From: Brucella pituitosa
Lineage (GTDB): Bacteria > Pseudomonadota > Alphaproteobacteria > Rhizobiales > Rhizobiaceae
Assembly (NCBI RefSeq): GCF_003049685.1
Contig: NZ_PYSY02000004.1
Span: 1 to 39,383, forward strand
Direction: 5' to 3'
Length of the DNA: 39,383 nucleotides
Under the pieces are notes generated by a model. It worked only from the letters and a program-made list of their open reading frames with translations, was not told where the DNA came from and ran no database searches. Made by a program: the position numbers and the translations under genes. Shown piece by piece: positions 25,797 to 34,363 of the stretch (the first letter of the stretch is position 1; each line of letters starts with the position of its first letter).

Positions 25797-26546
25797 TCAA
25801 TATGCGCCGGAAAGCAGCGTGCCGCCGCCCGGAACCCTAGTCTCGATCCCAAGCGCGCGCAGCATCTGCCATGTGGTGGCGATGGCGGCGGTGACGACGG
25901 GCTTTCCCGTTCGTGCTTCGACCATCGGCACGGCTGGAAGAGAGGGCATCTGCACGCAGGCAGACAGTACCACCGCATCCACATCGTCAGTCTTCATGCC
26001 CGAAACGATGTCCGGCAGGTTCATCGGATCGTGCGCGGCAACAGCGAGATTGTCGGAAATCTCCAAGGCTCGCCAATCGCTGACCTCGATGCCCTCATTG
26101 CGGATGTAGTCCACCACCATTTCGGTGAGCGGCTTCATATAGGGGGCGACCACCGCCACGCGCTTTGCGCCCATGGCCCGCAACCCCTCGATAAGCGCAC
26201 CGGCAGACGTCACCACAGGCGCAGGTGCGCCGTTGTCGACCGATACCTGATGCAGACGTGGTCCGGAGACACAGTGATATCCATGCCCCATCGACATGAT
26301 GGCGACGAGGCAGGCATAGCCCATCACATCCACACGCGCATCGCTCAGTTCCAGGGCGCAGCGGTCGCTATCGGCATCCATCGCCGCCAGCTCCTCCTTG
26401 GTCACATGCTTCATCCGCATGCGGGAGGAATGAAAGGTGAAGCGCTCGTCGCCCGCGCTTTCACGCGCCCGTAAAAGCGCGGGGATTTCGGTCTCCATCG
26501 TCACGTTCGAACTTGGAACGATCTGACCTACGCGGAAATGTCTCAT
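25797..26546 (-). CDS. nicE: Maleate cis-trans isomerase NicE
   Basis: 249 residues from MRHFRVGQIVPSSN. This ATG follows GAGG and suits the family better than an ATG 11 codons upstream. Asp/Glu-racemase superfamily; isomerises maleate to fumarate through two cysteines, here Cys79 (MGYACLV) and Cys197 (LSACVQMPS), three less than Cys82 and Cys200 recalled for P. putida NicE. It is the first gene of the nic operon although it does the last reaction. Fumarate enters the TCA cycle. Confidence 0.9.
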   Translation of the reverse strand: MRHFRVGQIVPSSNVTMETEIPALLRARESAGDERFTFHSSRMRMKHVTKEELAAMDADSDRCALELSDARVDVMGYACLVAIMSMGHGYHCVSGPRLHQVSVDNGAPAPVVTSAGALIEGLRAMGAKRVAVVAPYMKPLTEMVVDYIRNEGIEVSDWRALEISDNLAVAAHDPMNLPDIVSGMKTDDVDAVVLSACVQMPSLPAVPMVEARTGKPVVTAAIATTWQMLRALGIETRVPGGGTLLSGAY

Positions 26547-26584
26547 GGAATTTGACCTCAAGTTGGAAAGCTGACCCAAGGATA

Positions 26585-26608
26585 AATTACAATTCTGTAT
26601 AATTACAA
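26585..26608 (-). promoter_or_regulatory. Direct repeats AATTACAA in the nicE promoter region
   Basis: AATTACAA occurs at 26585-26592 and 26601-26608, exactly 16 bases apart, in the AT-rich gap between the tetR stop and nicE. Spacing of about one and a half helical turns is compatible with two repressor subunits. It could be the operator of the neighbouring TetR. No clear -35/-10 pair is visible. Confidence 0.4.
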
Positions 26609-26652
26609 GCCCGAATAATTTTTATCGGCCGCGCAAAAGCCGGAACACCCCT

Positions 26653-27321
26653 TCAGGAGATTGGAGCGGCAAGCCCTGCAGCGAGAAAGATGACAAGCTC
26701 GCGCAACATGGACTCTCGATCAATTTCGCCGATCTGCCCATCGGTGAGATCATTGAGGCGGCCCAGATCGTTGAGCATGAAAAGATAGGTGCCGACGAGA
26801 AATGCCATACGCAGGCTGAGCATCGGTCGGGGAATATCCGGCAACGCCTCCGACAGCGCCTGGATATAGCGTTTGATCGAGGCGTCGTAGACCTCTCGGC
26901 GCAAACGCAGGGCGTGCTCCTCCGGCTCCGCATGCAGCCGCGCCTGCAGTTTCACGAACGCCGCGCCATTCGGGCCGCTATGCTTCATATCCCATTGCGG
27001 ACGCAGGTAAGCCATAATTATTTCAGGAGCTTGAAGATGTTCTCCACGCGCAAGAAGCTGATCGAGCTGCACGTGCCGGGCTCCCGAGATCAGCCCGCCA
27101 CGTCGGCGAAAACCTCATCGAAAGGCATTCCTTGGTGCCAAAATAATAGCGTATAAGAGCCTGGTTGACCCTGCCGCTCCAGCGATGTCGCGCAGCTTCG
27201 CCCCCGCGAAACCTGCCTCCGCGAAGGCAATCTCCGCCTGATCGAGAATCACGTCACGCATGTCCTCGCCATCCTTGGGGCGGCCAGGCTTACGGCGGGT
27301 CTCGCTCCTGGGAACGCTCAT
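26653..27321 (-). pseudogene. TetR-family regulator next to nicE (frameshifted, probably errors)
   Basis: The start MSVPRSETRRKPGRPKDGED at 27321 leads through an HTH (KLRDIAGAAG). After a base loss near 27150 it continues in another frame as NQALIRYYFGTKE; after further losses near 27120 and 27080 it reads QLDQLLARGEHLQAPEIIMA to AAGLAAPIS at 26653. Corrected length is about 225 residues. It is paralogous to the TetR at 27744-28442 in the HTH and in the C-terminal half. It lies upstream of nicE in the same direction and probably controls nicEDXF plus the permease in response to a pyridine intermediate. The contig start falls in this gene, which explains its poor quality. Confidence 0.7.
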
Positions 27322-27429
27322 GAGAAGCCCTTTTGTGAATCTTAGTCCCGGTTCTGGCAGCAGCCGAAAGAAGCCGCAAGACGCAAATATTATTAGAATG
27401 AGTAATTAGGCGGCAAGGTGAGGTCGTTC

Positions 27430-27690
27430 AGGCTGTGTAGTTTCAGGGCATGAGTGCGTTGATCTCGCTGCTGGGCCAGCCGGTAGCGATGCGCTCAGGG
27501 CTTTGTAAGCCAAGCCTGCGGATCCACGTTGTTCATCTTCGCTGTCTGAAGGAGCGTGGCGATTGTAGCCCAGGTCCTGCCCTCGCCGTCGCTGCCGGCG
27601 ATTAAGGCTGTTCCTTCTCGTAATTGTCTGGGCCTGAGGGCGCGCTCGACAATGTTGCCTGGTTGAAGGCTCTAGCATGAAAGCATTGTG
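27430..27690 (-). pseudogene. IS66-family transposase (TnpC) 3' remnant between the two catabolic modules
   Basis: The minus strand reads IVERALRP, then LIAGSDGEGRTWATIATLLQ and TAKMNNVDPQAWL. After a frame break it gives ERIA and WPSSEINALMP-like residues. This is the conserved C-terminal block of IS66 TnpC. Nothing of the N-terminal or catalytic part is present and the frame is broken, so it is a relic. The rest of 27322-27743 has no gene. Confidence 0.7.
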
Positions 27691-27743
27691 AAAGCGTGAC
27701 GGCCCTGGGTATCCTCATAAAATTCATGCTCTTTCCGGTATAC

Positions 27744-28442
27744 TCATTTTGATGCATGCATACCTGCTGACACGTAGGCCACAATCTCTTCTATATCGAG
27801 ATTGATGTTCTTTCTTTTGGTTTTCTGAGGGACAAGTTCGTCCAGTCGATTAGTGTCGGAGAAGGTGTAGAGATAGGAACCAATCATTAGTGACATTCTC
27901 ATGTAGACACTTTCTGCATCAAGATGAGGAAGGGCTGCAAGAAATGCTTCTGCGTATGCTCGGGTTGTCGTATCATACACTTGGCTACGCAATTCGAAAG
28001 CCAGTGCTTCCGGCTCCATGTGAAGCCTAGAATGCAGTCTAAGGAACGCTCTACCCTGTGCGCTTTCCCGAAGCCTGATCGAAGGCTCAAGAAAGGAACG
28101 TACAAGATTCGCAACGCTCGGGACGTGATTGTCTGCTTTCAGCCGTTTCAAACCTTCCGCTCGTGCGGTCGCTATCTCCGTTCCTTTCCTTAGGAACACC
28201 TCACGGAAAAGATTCTCTTTGTTTTTGAAGTAGTATCCAATCAGAGCATTTGTAACCCCAATTTTGTCGGCGACCTTCCTAAGTGTAGTTCCTGAGAATC
28301 CAAGTTCGGAAAATACTATCTCTGCGGCGTCAAGTATATCTTCACGAGAAGTTGTGAATCCTTCTGGACGCCCAGGCCTTTTCCTACCTTTATTTGTTAG
28401 AGCAGGGCCTTCTTCGATCATTTTTGATCTGCTTTTTTTCAT
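27744..28442 (-). CDS. TetR-family regulator of the peripheral operon
   Basis: 232 residues. Basic arm KGRKRPGRPEGFTTSRED; TetR HTH at about residues 50-69 (TLRKVADKIGVTNALIGYYF); the C-terminal ligand domain with a hydrophobic segment SLMIGSYLYTF is like that of the neighbouring TetR (MAFLVGTYLFML). It is the last gene of the minus-strand cluster, 172 bases behind the SDR, with a long inverted repeat in the gap that may be its operator. Probably controls uptake and first steps of the pathway. The last 40 codons lie in a noisy stretch and could be misread. Confidence 0.8.
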   Translation of the reverse strand: MKKSRSKMIEEGPALTNKGRKRPGRPEGFTTSREDILDAAEIVFSELGFSGTTLRKVADKIGVTNALIGYYFKNKENLFREVFLRKGTEIATARAEGLKRLKADNHVPSVANLVRSFLEPSIRLRESAQGRAFLRLHSRLHMEPEALAFELRSQVYDTTTRAYAEAFLAALPHLDAESVYMRMSLMIGSYLYTFSDTNRLDELVPQKTKRKNINLDIEEIVAYVSAGMHASK

Positions 28443-28534
28443 GGAAAATTCCTCAGCGCGGAAAGGTCGAAGATGATCTCCTTCTTGGAAAAATCATGCA
28501 GGGATGCTTCGATATGAAGACTCGCTCTTTGGTC

Positions 28535-28602
28535 GCAGGCAGTTGCGTTTATAACCATGTCTCCGCATTTATGAGAATACGGATCTCTTTGCAACTGCCT
28601 GC
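28535..28602. repeat. 12-bp perfect inverted repeat between the SDR and tetR genes (copy 2)
   Basis: GCAGGCAGTTGC at 28535-28546 and GCAACTGCCTGC at 28591-28602, with 44 bases between. Identical to 1428-1495. Perfect arms in both copies make a real element likely; role unknown (operator pair or mRNA stem). Confidence 0.6.
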
Positions 28603-28614
28603 TATCCTCTCACG

Positions 28615-29391
28615 TCAGAGGTTGTGCTTGTGGGACAGGATATATGAATTCATCCCACCATCGGCCGGAATGTTCACACCTCTGATCCACCTCGAACCAT
28701 CGCTAAGAAGGAACGCGACGACCGGTGCTATGTCTGACGGCCGGCCTGGCCGATCCATAACTCGCATGTCTTCTTCTACGCGTGCACCCAGTGTCTTCAC
28801 AAAATCGGCAAGAATGGGTGTCTCAACCGGCCCTGGGCTCACTGCATTGATACGGATTCCGCGGTCGCGCCAGGTCCAGCGGTTCTGCAAGGTCCATACG
28901 ATCACTGCTTCCTTTGAGAAGAAATAGCTGCGCTGTTCATCGATATCATGCTCGCGGCAGAAGTCGGGAATTTGGTCGAATTCGAGGCCCTCGGCTGCTC
29001 GAATCTGCGGAACCGAATCCGCCCAGCCAACGCCGGCAAGGGACGCAATACTGACGATCGCTCCATTTTCGCTCATCTTGGAAACGAGCTTTTCCGTCAG
29101 GTACTTGAGGCCGACCACATTCACAGCGACCACCACCTCGGGGGGGGCGGTCGGCGGAACGCCGGCAATATTGGCGAGCCCGTCGATTCCGTGCGGCAAA
29201 CTGGCAACAAGTGCGTCGATTGAATCTCGGCTCGACAAGTCGGCTTGGAAGAAACTATCGACAGCTTCCCCCGCGGGATTTCGATCGACCCCGATGACCG
29301 TTCCCCCTTGCCTTTTTATGGTACGAGCCGTTTCGGCACCGATACCGGAAGACACGCCGGTCACTACAATCGTCTTTCCTGTAAGCATCAT
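28615..29391 (-). CDS. Short-chain dehydrogenase resembling coniferyl-alcohol dehydrogenase (CalA)
   Basis: 258 residues, classical SDR fold. TGVSSGIG at 11-18 binds NAD(P); NIAGVP replaces NNAG; the catalytic residues are Ser117, Tyr156 and Lys160 (YFFSK). Many blocks (KTIVVTGVSSGIGAETAR, VIGVDRN, DGLANIAGVP, VGLKYLTE, RWIRGVNIPADGG) recall the coniferyl-alcohol dehydrogenase CalA/HsdA group, which oxidises benzylic-type alcohols and some steroid alcohols. Next to a benzaldehyde-type ALDH, the likely job is oxidation of an aryl or pyridyl methanol to the aldehyde. It lies 148 bases after the ALDH stop. Confidence 0.82.
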   Translation of the reverse strand: MMLTGKTIVVTGVSSGIGAETARTIKRQGGTVIGVDRNPAGEAVDSFFQADLSSRDSIDALVASLPHGIDGLANIAGVPPTAPPEVVVAVNVVGLKYLTEKLVSKMSENGAIVSIASLAGVGWADSVPQIRAAEGLEFDQIPDFCREHDIDEQRSYFFSKEAVIVWTLQNRWTWRDRGIRINAVSPGPVETPILADFVKTLGARVEEDMRVMDRPGRPSDIAPVVAFLLSDGSRWIRGVNIPADGGMNSYILSHKHNL

Positions 29392-29539
29392 TCTTTCTCC
29401 ATTGCATGGTTTACTGATACCTGCGCGCGACTAGAATGGTGGGCGCGACTTATCTGGTCCGGAAGGTCTGCCCGGGACGGTGCAACGATACCCGATCGCA
29501 GAAACGCCTGTTTCCGAAAGAGACTTTCGGACCTTTTTC

Positions 29540-31009
29540 CTAGAACTTGTGGGGATGGGGGTGCTCTCGGATCGTGAGCCACTGCCACTCGCAATAGGCG
29601 TCGAGATTGACGGGACCGCCGATCGTCTGCCCGTTACCTGATGCCTTCCGGCCACCAAAGGTGATGAATGGTTCATCGGCAACGGTCTGATCGTTGATAT
29701 GCAGCATGCCGACTTCAAGCTCCTCGCCCAACCTCATGGCCCGACCGATGTCACGGCTGATGATGCCGGCCGAGAGCCCATACTCGGTGTCGCAGGCCAG
29801 CCGCAGTGCTTCCTCTTCGGTGGAGAAAGGAATTATCGAAGCCACGGGACCAAAGACTTCCTCTCTATATGCGGCCATGTCGGGGCGAACATTGGCGAGG
29901 ACTGTAGGCTTATAAAAAAGCCCCTCAAATTCACCGCCCAACAAAAGCTCGGCTCCTTCCTGTACCGAGCGCTGCACGATGCCATGCACGCGGTCGCGCT
30001 GGCTCGCGTCGATCAGCGGACCGATCGCCACGCCCGAGTCGGTTGGATCCCCCCATTTTAAGGTCCCGGCTTTTTCGACAAATTTCTCGGTAAAGTGCTT
30101 CACTAGGGGAGCTGCTACAAGAATCTTGCCAGTCGCCATGCAGATTTGGCCTTGATGCAAGTAGCTTCCCCAGATCGCGCTTTCTACGGCAAGATCGAGA
30201 TCCGCGTCCTCTAGGATCATCAGAGGGTTCTTCCCGCCAAGTTCCAACTGTGCTTTTTTGAGCATACGGCCACAGACCTCTCCCACCTTGCGACCAGCTG
30301 ATGTAGAGCCAGTGAAAGAGATCATCGATATGCCCTCTGCCTCGCACATCGCCTGACCGACATCACCACCACCGGGCAGGATTTGTAAAAGCTTTTCTGG
30401 CAATCCAGCCATTTCGAGAATCCGGGCCAAAAGTACGCCACCACTAAAGGGTGTCCGTGGATCAGGCTTAAGAAGCACTGCATTACCTACTGCGAGTGCC
30501 GGCGCCAGTGAGCGGATCGACAGGATCAGGGGGAAGTTGAAGGGCGAGATGATACCGATTACGCCATGAGGTACCCGCCGGCCTATGCTGGTGCGGCCTG
30601 GTATCTGTGGAAACACGTATCCTTGAGGGTCAAGCACAGTCGAAGCCGCCTTCTGCAAGAAGGCAGCACCCGCAGCAAGCTCTATGCGTACTTTCGCCGA
30701 AGCGGAGCCGGATTCGCGCACGAGCCATTCAGCGTATTCGGCAGCGTTGGCTGACAGGATATCGGCGGCACGGCGCATGACTGCCGCTCGCTCTATGGCA
30801 GAGGTCCTGGCCCAAGTGCTTTGCACGGCAGCGGCAGCCTCGACGGCCCTAATCACGTCCGATGGTCCTGCCTGCGCGATCCGCGCGAGAACCTCCCCGG
30901 TTGCGGGTTCATGGACCTTGATGGGCGAACTGGAGCTTGGCAGTCCGTTGGTCCAAGTATCTGCCTCCCACAACTGCTCCGGCAGCAGGTTTCCGCGATT
31001 GATTTTCAT
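29540..31009 (-). CDS. NAD(P)-dependent aldehyde dehydrogenase, benzaldehyde-dehydrogenase type
   Basis: 489 residues, full ALDH length. Catalytic Cys290 (QGQICMATG), general base Glu256 (LELGGKNP) and the oxyanion Asn158 (SPFNFP) are all present. GVIGIISPFNFPLILSIRSL and NAVLLKPDPRTPFSGG are close to the XylC/benzaldehyde and vanillin dehydrogenase branch, pointing to an aromatic aldehyde substrate. It starts 24 bases after the livF stop and is followed by the SDR; together they suggest alcohol to aldehyde to carboxylate. Intact here; copy 1 is broken in six places. Confidence 0.88.
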   Translation of the reverse strand: MKINRGNLLPEQLWEADTWTNGLPSSSSPIKVHEPATGEVLARIAQAGPSDVIRAVEAAAAVQSTWARTSAIERAAVMRRAADILSANAAEYAEWLVRESGSASAKVRIELAAGAAFLQKAASTVLDPQGYVFPQIPGRTSIGRRVPHGVIGIISPFNFPLILSIRSLAPALAVGNAVLLKPDPRTPFSGGVLLARILEMAGLPEKLLQILPGGGDVGQAMCEAEGISMISFTGSTSAGRKVGEVCGRMLKKAQLELGGKNPLMILEDADLDLAVESAIWGSYLHQGQICMATGKILVAAPLVKHFTEKFVEKAGTLKWGDPTDSGVAIGPLIDASQRDRVHGIVQRSVQEGAELLLGGEFEGLFYKPTVLANVRPDMAAYREEVFGPVASIIPFSTEEEALRLACDTEYGLSAGIISRDIGRAMRLGEELEVGMLHINDQTVADEPFITFGGRKASGNGQTIGGPVNLDAYCEWQWLTIREHPHPHKF

Positions 31010-31033
31010 AATTACCTCGTTTTCACGGTGGGA

Positions 31034-31738
31034 TCATGCGCCAAGATAAGCACGGCTGACATTCGGATCATTGCGCAGTTCCTCTGCAGTTCCCGCGCCA
31101 ACGACCCGTCCAGTTTCGAGTAGAAAACCTCGATCGCTGATTTCTAGACTGCGCAAGGCATTCTGTTCTACAAGAAGAATGCCGGTCCCGGTCTCTAACC
31201 TGAACAAGAGCGCGAAAAAGTTCCTTCGTCATGAGCGGAGAAAGTCCCAGAGATGGCTCGTCCAGCAGAAGAATGTCAGGCGCCGACATCAGCACTCGGC
31301 CAATGGCGACCATCTGCTGTTCACCACCACTCATGGTGCGCACCTGTTGCGAAAGCCGTTCCTCTATGCGTGGAAACAACGATAGCACCAGATCGAGCAT
31401 CTCCTTTTCGCGCGCGCGACCACGCTTGGGATACGCGCCCAGCAGGAGATTTTCGCGAACTGTTAATTCGGCGAAGTTGCCTCGTCCTTCCGGCACGAGC
31501 CCGATCCCGGTATCCACCAGAAGGTGCGGGGCGAGTTTTGAAATATTTTGGCCGTTCATACGGCGCACGGCCGCCATAGGCCACGGTACAAGGCCGCCAA
31601 CAGCTTTAAGAAGCGAGCTTTTTCCCGCTCCATTCGCCCGAGAATGACGACGCATTCTCCTTTCGCGACGGTGAGCGAAACACTATCAAGCGCCAGATGC
31701 TTACCGTAGTTCAGCGAAAGATTTGTGATCTCAAGCAT
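31034..31738 (-). pseudogene. livF: ABC transporter ATPase LivF (copy 2, frameshifted)
   Basis: Cytoplasmic ATPase of the importer, about 235 residues after consensus with copy 1. Start MLEITNLSLNYGKHLALDSV (complement 31736-31738) overlaps the livG stop. The Walker A region (GANGAGKSS expected) is damaged near 31625-31650. MSGGEQQMVAIGRVL and ILLLDEPSLGLSP are intact. The frame is lost near 31195, where copy 1 has two more bases (TC). Both copies are damaged at different places, so the gene itself is probably whole. Confidence 0.8.
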
Positions 31739-32474
31739 CGATGGCCTCATCTTCGGTTTCGCCGAGATAGGCGCGTTTCACATCTGCATTGGCGAGCACC
31801 TGTTCGGTGGGGCCGTCCGCGATGAGCTTTCCAGTGGCTAGGACTATGGAACGATTACACAGGGCCCGGATGGCTACCATCACATGTTCTACCATCAGAA
31901 TGGCGATGCCCGACTCCCGCAATGTTTGGATCAAGGATATCCCTTCTTGAAGCTCAGTGGGGTTCAGGCCGGCGAGCCATTCATCCAGCAGCAGCACTTT
32001 CGGTTCCAAGGCTAGTGCGCGAGCAAGCTCCAAACGCTTTTGGTCGATATACGTCATGTCGCCGGCACGTAGCCCTGAGCAGTTTGAAAGACCGATCCGT
32101 TCCAAAATTGCTATTGCTTTGCTGCGCGCCGGCTCTCCCGTCAGACGTGCGCCGGTGAATGCCATCGCGGAGGTCAGATTATCAAGGGCGCTCATACCGT
32201 GCGCCACCCTTACGAGCTGAAATGTACGGGTCACTCCGAGTGCGGCGATGCGATGGGGCTGAAAGCCAGTAATTTCTCGCCCGTCGAGCCAAACAGATCC
32301 GCCATTGGCTTTCAGACTACCCGAAATCACGTTGATGACGGTGGTCTTCCCTGATCCGTTTGGTCCCAAAAGCCCAACGATCTCTCCTGGCGTCAGGGAA
32401 AATGAAATCCCGTTAACCGCTACATTCCCGCCAAAAGCTTTTCGAAGATTGGTTACTTCGAGTACAGGGTTCAT
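31731..32474 (-). CDS. livG: ABC transporter ATPase LivG (intact copy)
   Basis: 247 residues. Walker A GPNGSGKTTV near 38-47; Walker B VLLLDEWLAGLNPTE; LivG-type switch region LMVEHVM; C-terminal KRAYLGE. The ABC signature is unusual: MTYIDQKRLELARAL stands where LivG normally has a Gly-Gln pair (YGQQR). The start ATG overlaps the livM stop, and its end overlaps livF by eight bases, so HMGF are translationally chained. It energises uptake through LivHM. Confidence 0.9.
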   Translation of the reverse strand: MNPVLEVTNLRKAFGGNVAVNGISFSLTPGEIVGLLGPNGSGKTTVINVISGSLKANGGSVWLDGREITGFQPHRIAALGVTRTFQLVRVAHGMSALDNLTSAMAFTGARLTGEPARSKAIAILERIGLSNCSGLRAGDMTYIDQKRLELARALALEPKVLLLDEWLAGLNPTELQEGISLIQTLRESGIAILMVEHVMVAIRALCNRSIVLATGKLIADGPTEQVLANADVKRAYLGETEDEAIDA

Positions 32475-33438
32475 GGCTGAGCCTCCAGTTTTGCGCTCAC
32501 ATCGGTATGTGTATTGCTTGCCGATGTCCGCTGGCGCCCATGTGAAAGCAGTCCAACAATCCCATCAGGGATGAAATAAACGACGATCATGAAGATCGCG
32601 CCGACTAAAATTGAGAAGTGGTTCGGGAAGTTTGCTGACAGATACTCGATGACTAAAACCAGCGGCACTACACCGAGAATCGGTCCGAATAGGGAGCTGA
32701 CGCCGCCGAGGAGCGCCATGATAAGCACCTGGAACGAAATGTTGGCGTTGAACGCGATACCGGGGTCCAGATAGGTCCAGCGCGGGGCGATGATCGCACC
32801 GGTCAACGTAATGAAAGAGGAGCTGATGGCAAAGAGCATTACCTTAACCCGCGTCGTGTTTATGCCAATATGCTTTGCTACGATTTCATCTTCGCCGATC
32901 ATGCGAAGCGCCGTACCCAGCCGACTGTGCTTGATCCAAATTCCGACCAAAAAGAGAATGGCCAGAAGCGCTGCCAGCTGCCAATAAATCTGGGCTGAGG
33001 TGATATCGAGAAAGATGTACCGCGCGCTGGTGCGCGTGACGTTCACCTCGTACCAACTTACCAACTGACGGATCAGTTCGGACAAGCCGAACGAGAAAAT
33101 CACGAAGTAGACGCCAGATAGGCGTAGTGTCGAAAGCCCTACGAGCGCGGCGCAGACGAGGCCGATTACGAGGGCGACTACAAGGATCGCGGGCCATGGC
33201 AGGTAATCAGCGAGGACTGCAGTCGTGTATGCGCCGATGCCGAAGAAGCTCCCGGTTGCGAGCGATATATATCGCGTTGGGCCTGAAAACATCGCCCAAG
33301 CCGTTGCCATAATTGCGAATTGGAGAAGAGTGATGCCAATTGAAGATGGTAGTCGGATGTAAGAACCAGCGGCATGGTCATAAGAACGATCAATGCCGCC
33401 AGGCCGATGAATGCTTTGACTATGGTCGACATGCTCAT
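32471..33438 (-). pseudogene. livM: ABC transporter permease LivM (copy 2, one frameshift)
   Basis: About 322 residues when the missing A near 33343 is restored as in copy 1. Start MSMSTIVKAFIGLAALIVLM; many membrane segments; the family block GAYTTAVLADYLPWP and the EAA-type region around LGTALRMIGEDEIVAKHIGI are seen. It ends in a basic tail (HGRQRTSASN). Overlaps livH and livG by four bases each. Confidence 0.85.
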
Positions 33439-34306
33439 TGGGAAGCTCTCCCATAAAGCCCCTTGGGCAGGAAGATTAAGACAAGGAGAAACAGCGCGTA
33501 GTTCGAGACGATCGTCAGTCCCGGATCAACTAGACGAGCAACGATGGCTTCAACGAAACCCAGAAGCATGCCAGCGACGAGGCAGCCTTTCATATTTCCG
33601 ACGCCTCCCATGATCACCACGACCAAAGCCTTCATGGTGAAAAGCACGCCCATCGTCGCCGAGAAGGGCAGGAACATGCTGATCAACACACCTGAGGCTG
33701 ACACCAGCGCTCCTCCTGTCGAGAAGGCGAGCGCAGAGACTAGGGCGACGTTTATTCCGACAAGCACAGCAGAAGCGGGCTCGGATGCTATTGCCTGCAC
33801 CGCCACGCCAAAGCGTGTTTTCTTCATGAGGAGGTAGGCGCTGCCGACAATCAGTAAGGCAGAAATGAAGACCAGCAGCCGATTCGCTGCCACATGTGTG
33901 CCTAGGATCTGCACTGGCACAGATAAGAATGAGTAGCTTGTGTAGTTACCACCGAATGTCACGAGCAGGATACCCTGCAAGATGAACATAAGGCCGAAAG
34001 TTGCAAGAATACTGTCCTTCTCGAGTGCGGCGCCAGCTTTGCTGCGCCGAACCAAGGGAACCATCAGAACGCGATATACAAGCCAGCTGAACGTGAAGCT
34101 CAAAGGAATGATCACAATGAGGCTGGTGATCGGGTTGATGCCAAATTTCGCCGTAAACAGCCATGCGAGGAAGGAGGCTGCTATCAAAAACTCGCCATAG
34201 GCGAGATTCATTATGCGTGCCACCCGTACTGCAGGGTCAATCCCATGGCTACAAGGGCATAGAGCCCCCCGAGGGTGAGCCCGCTTATAAGAAGATCTAG
34301 GAACAT
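33435..34306 (-). pseudogene. livH: ABC transporter permease LivH (copy 2, one frameshift)
   Basis: Same gene as the intact 6317-7189. One C is missing near 34225 within the codons for QYGVARIMN, so only the first 27 residues are out of frame. The rest is identical. Confidence 0.85.
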
Positions 34307-34330
34307 CTACATTTGCCAATTCATTGGAAG

Positions 34331-34353
34331 GGTGATGGGTTGAGCCCATCACC
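34331..34353 (-). promoter_or_regulatory. livK-livH intercistronic hairpin (copy 2)
   Basis: GGTGATGGG/CCCATCACC arms at 34331-34339 and 34345-34353, five-base loop, no T-run. Identical to 7214-7236; probably tunes livK over livHMGF. Confidence 0.55.
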
Positions 34354-34363
34354 TTGTGGTTCA

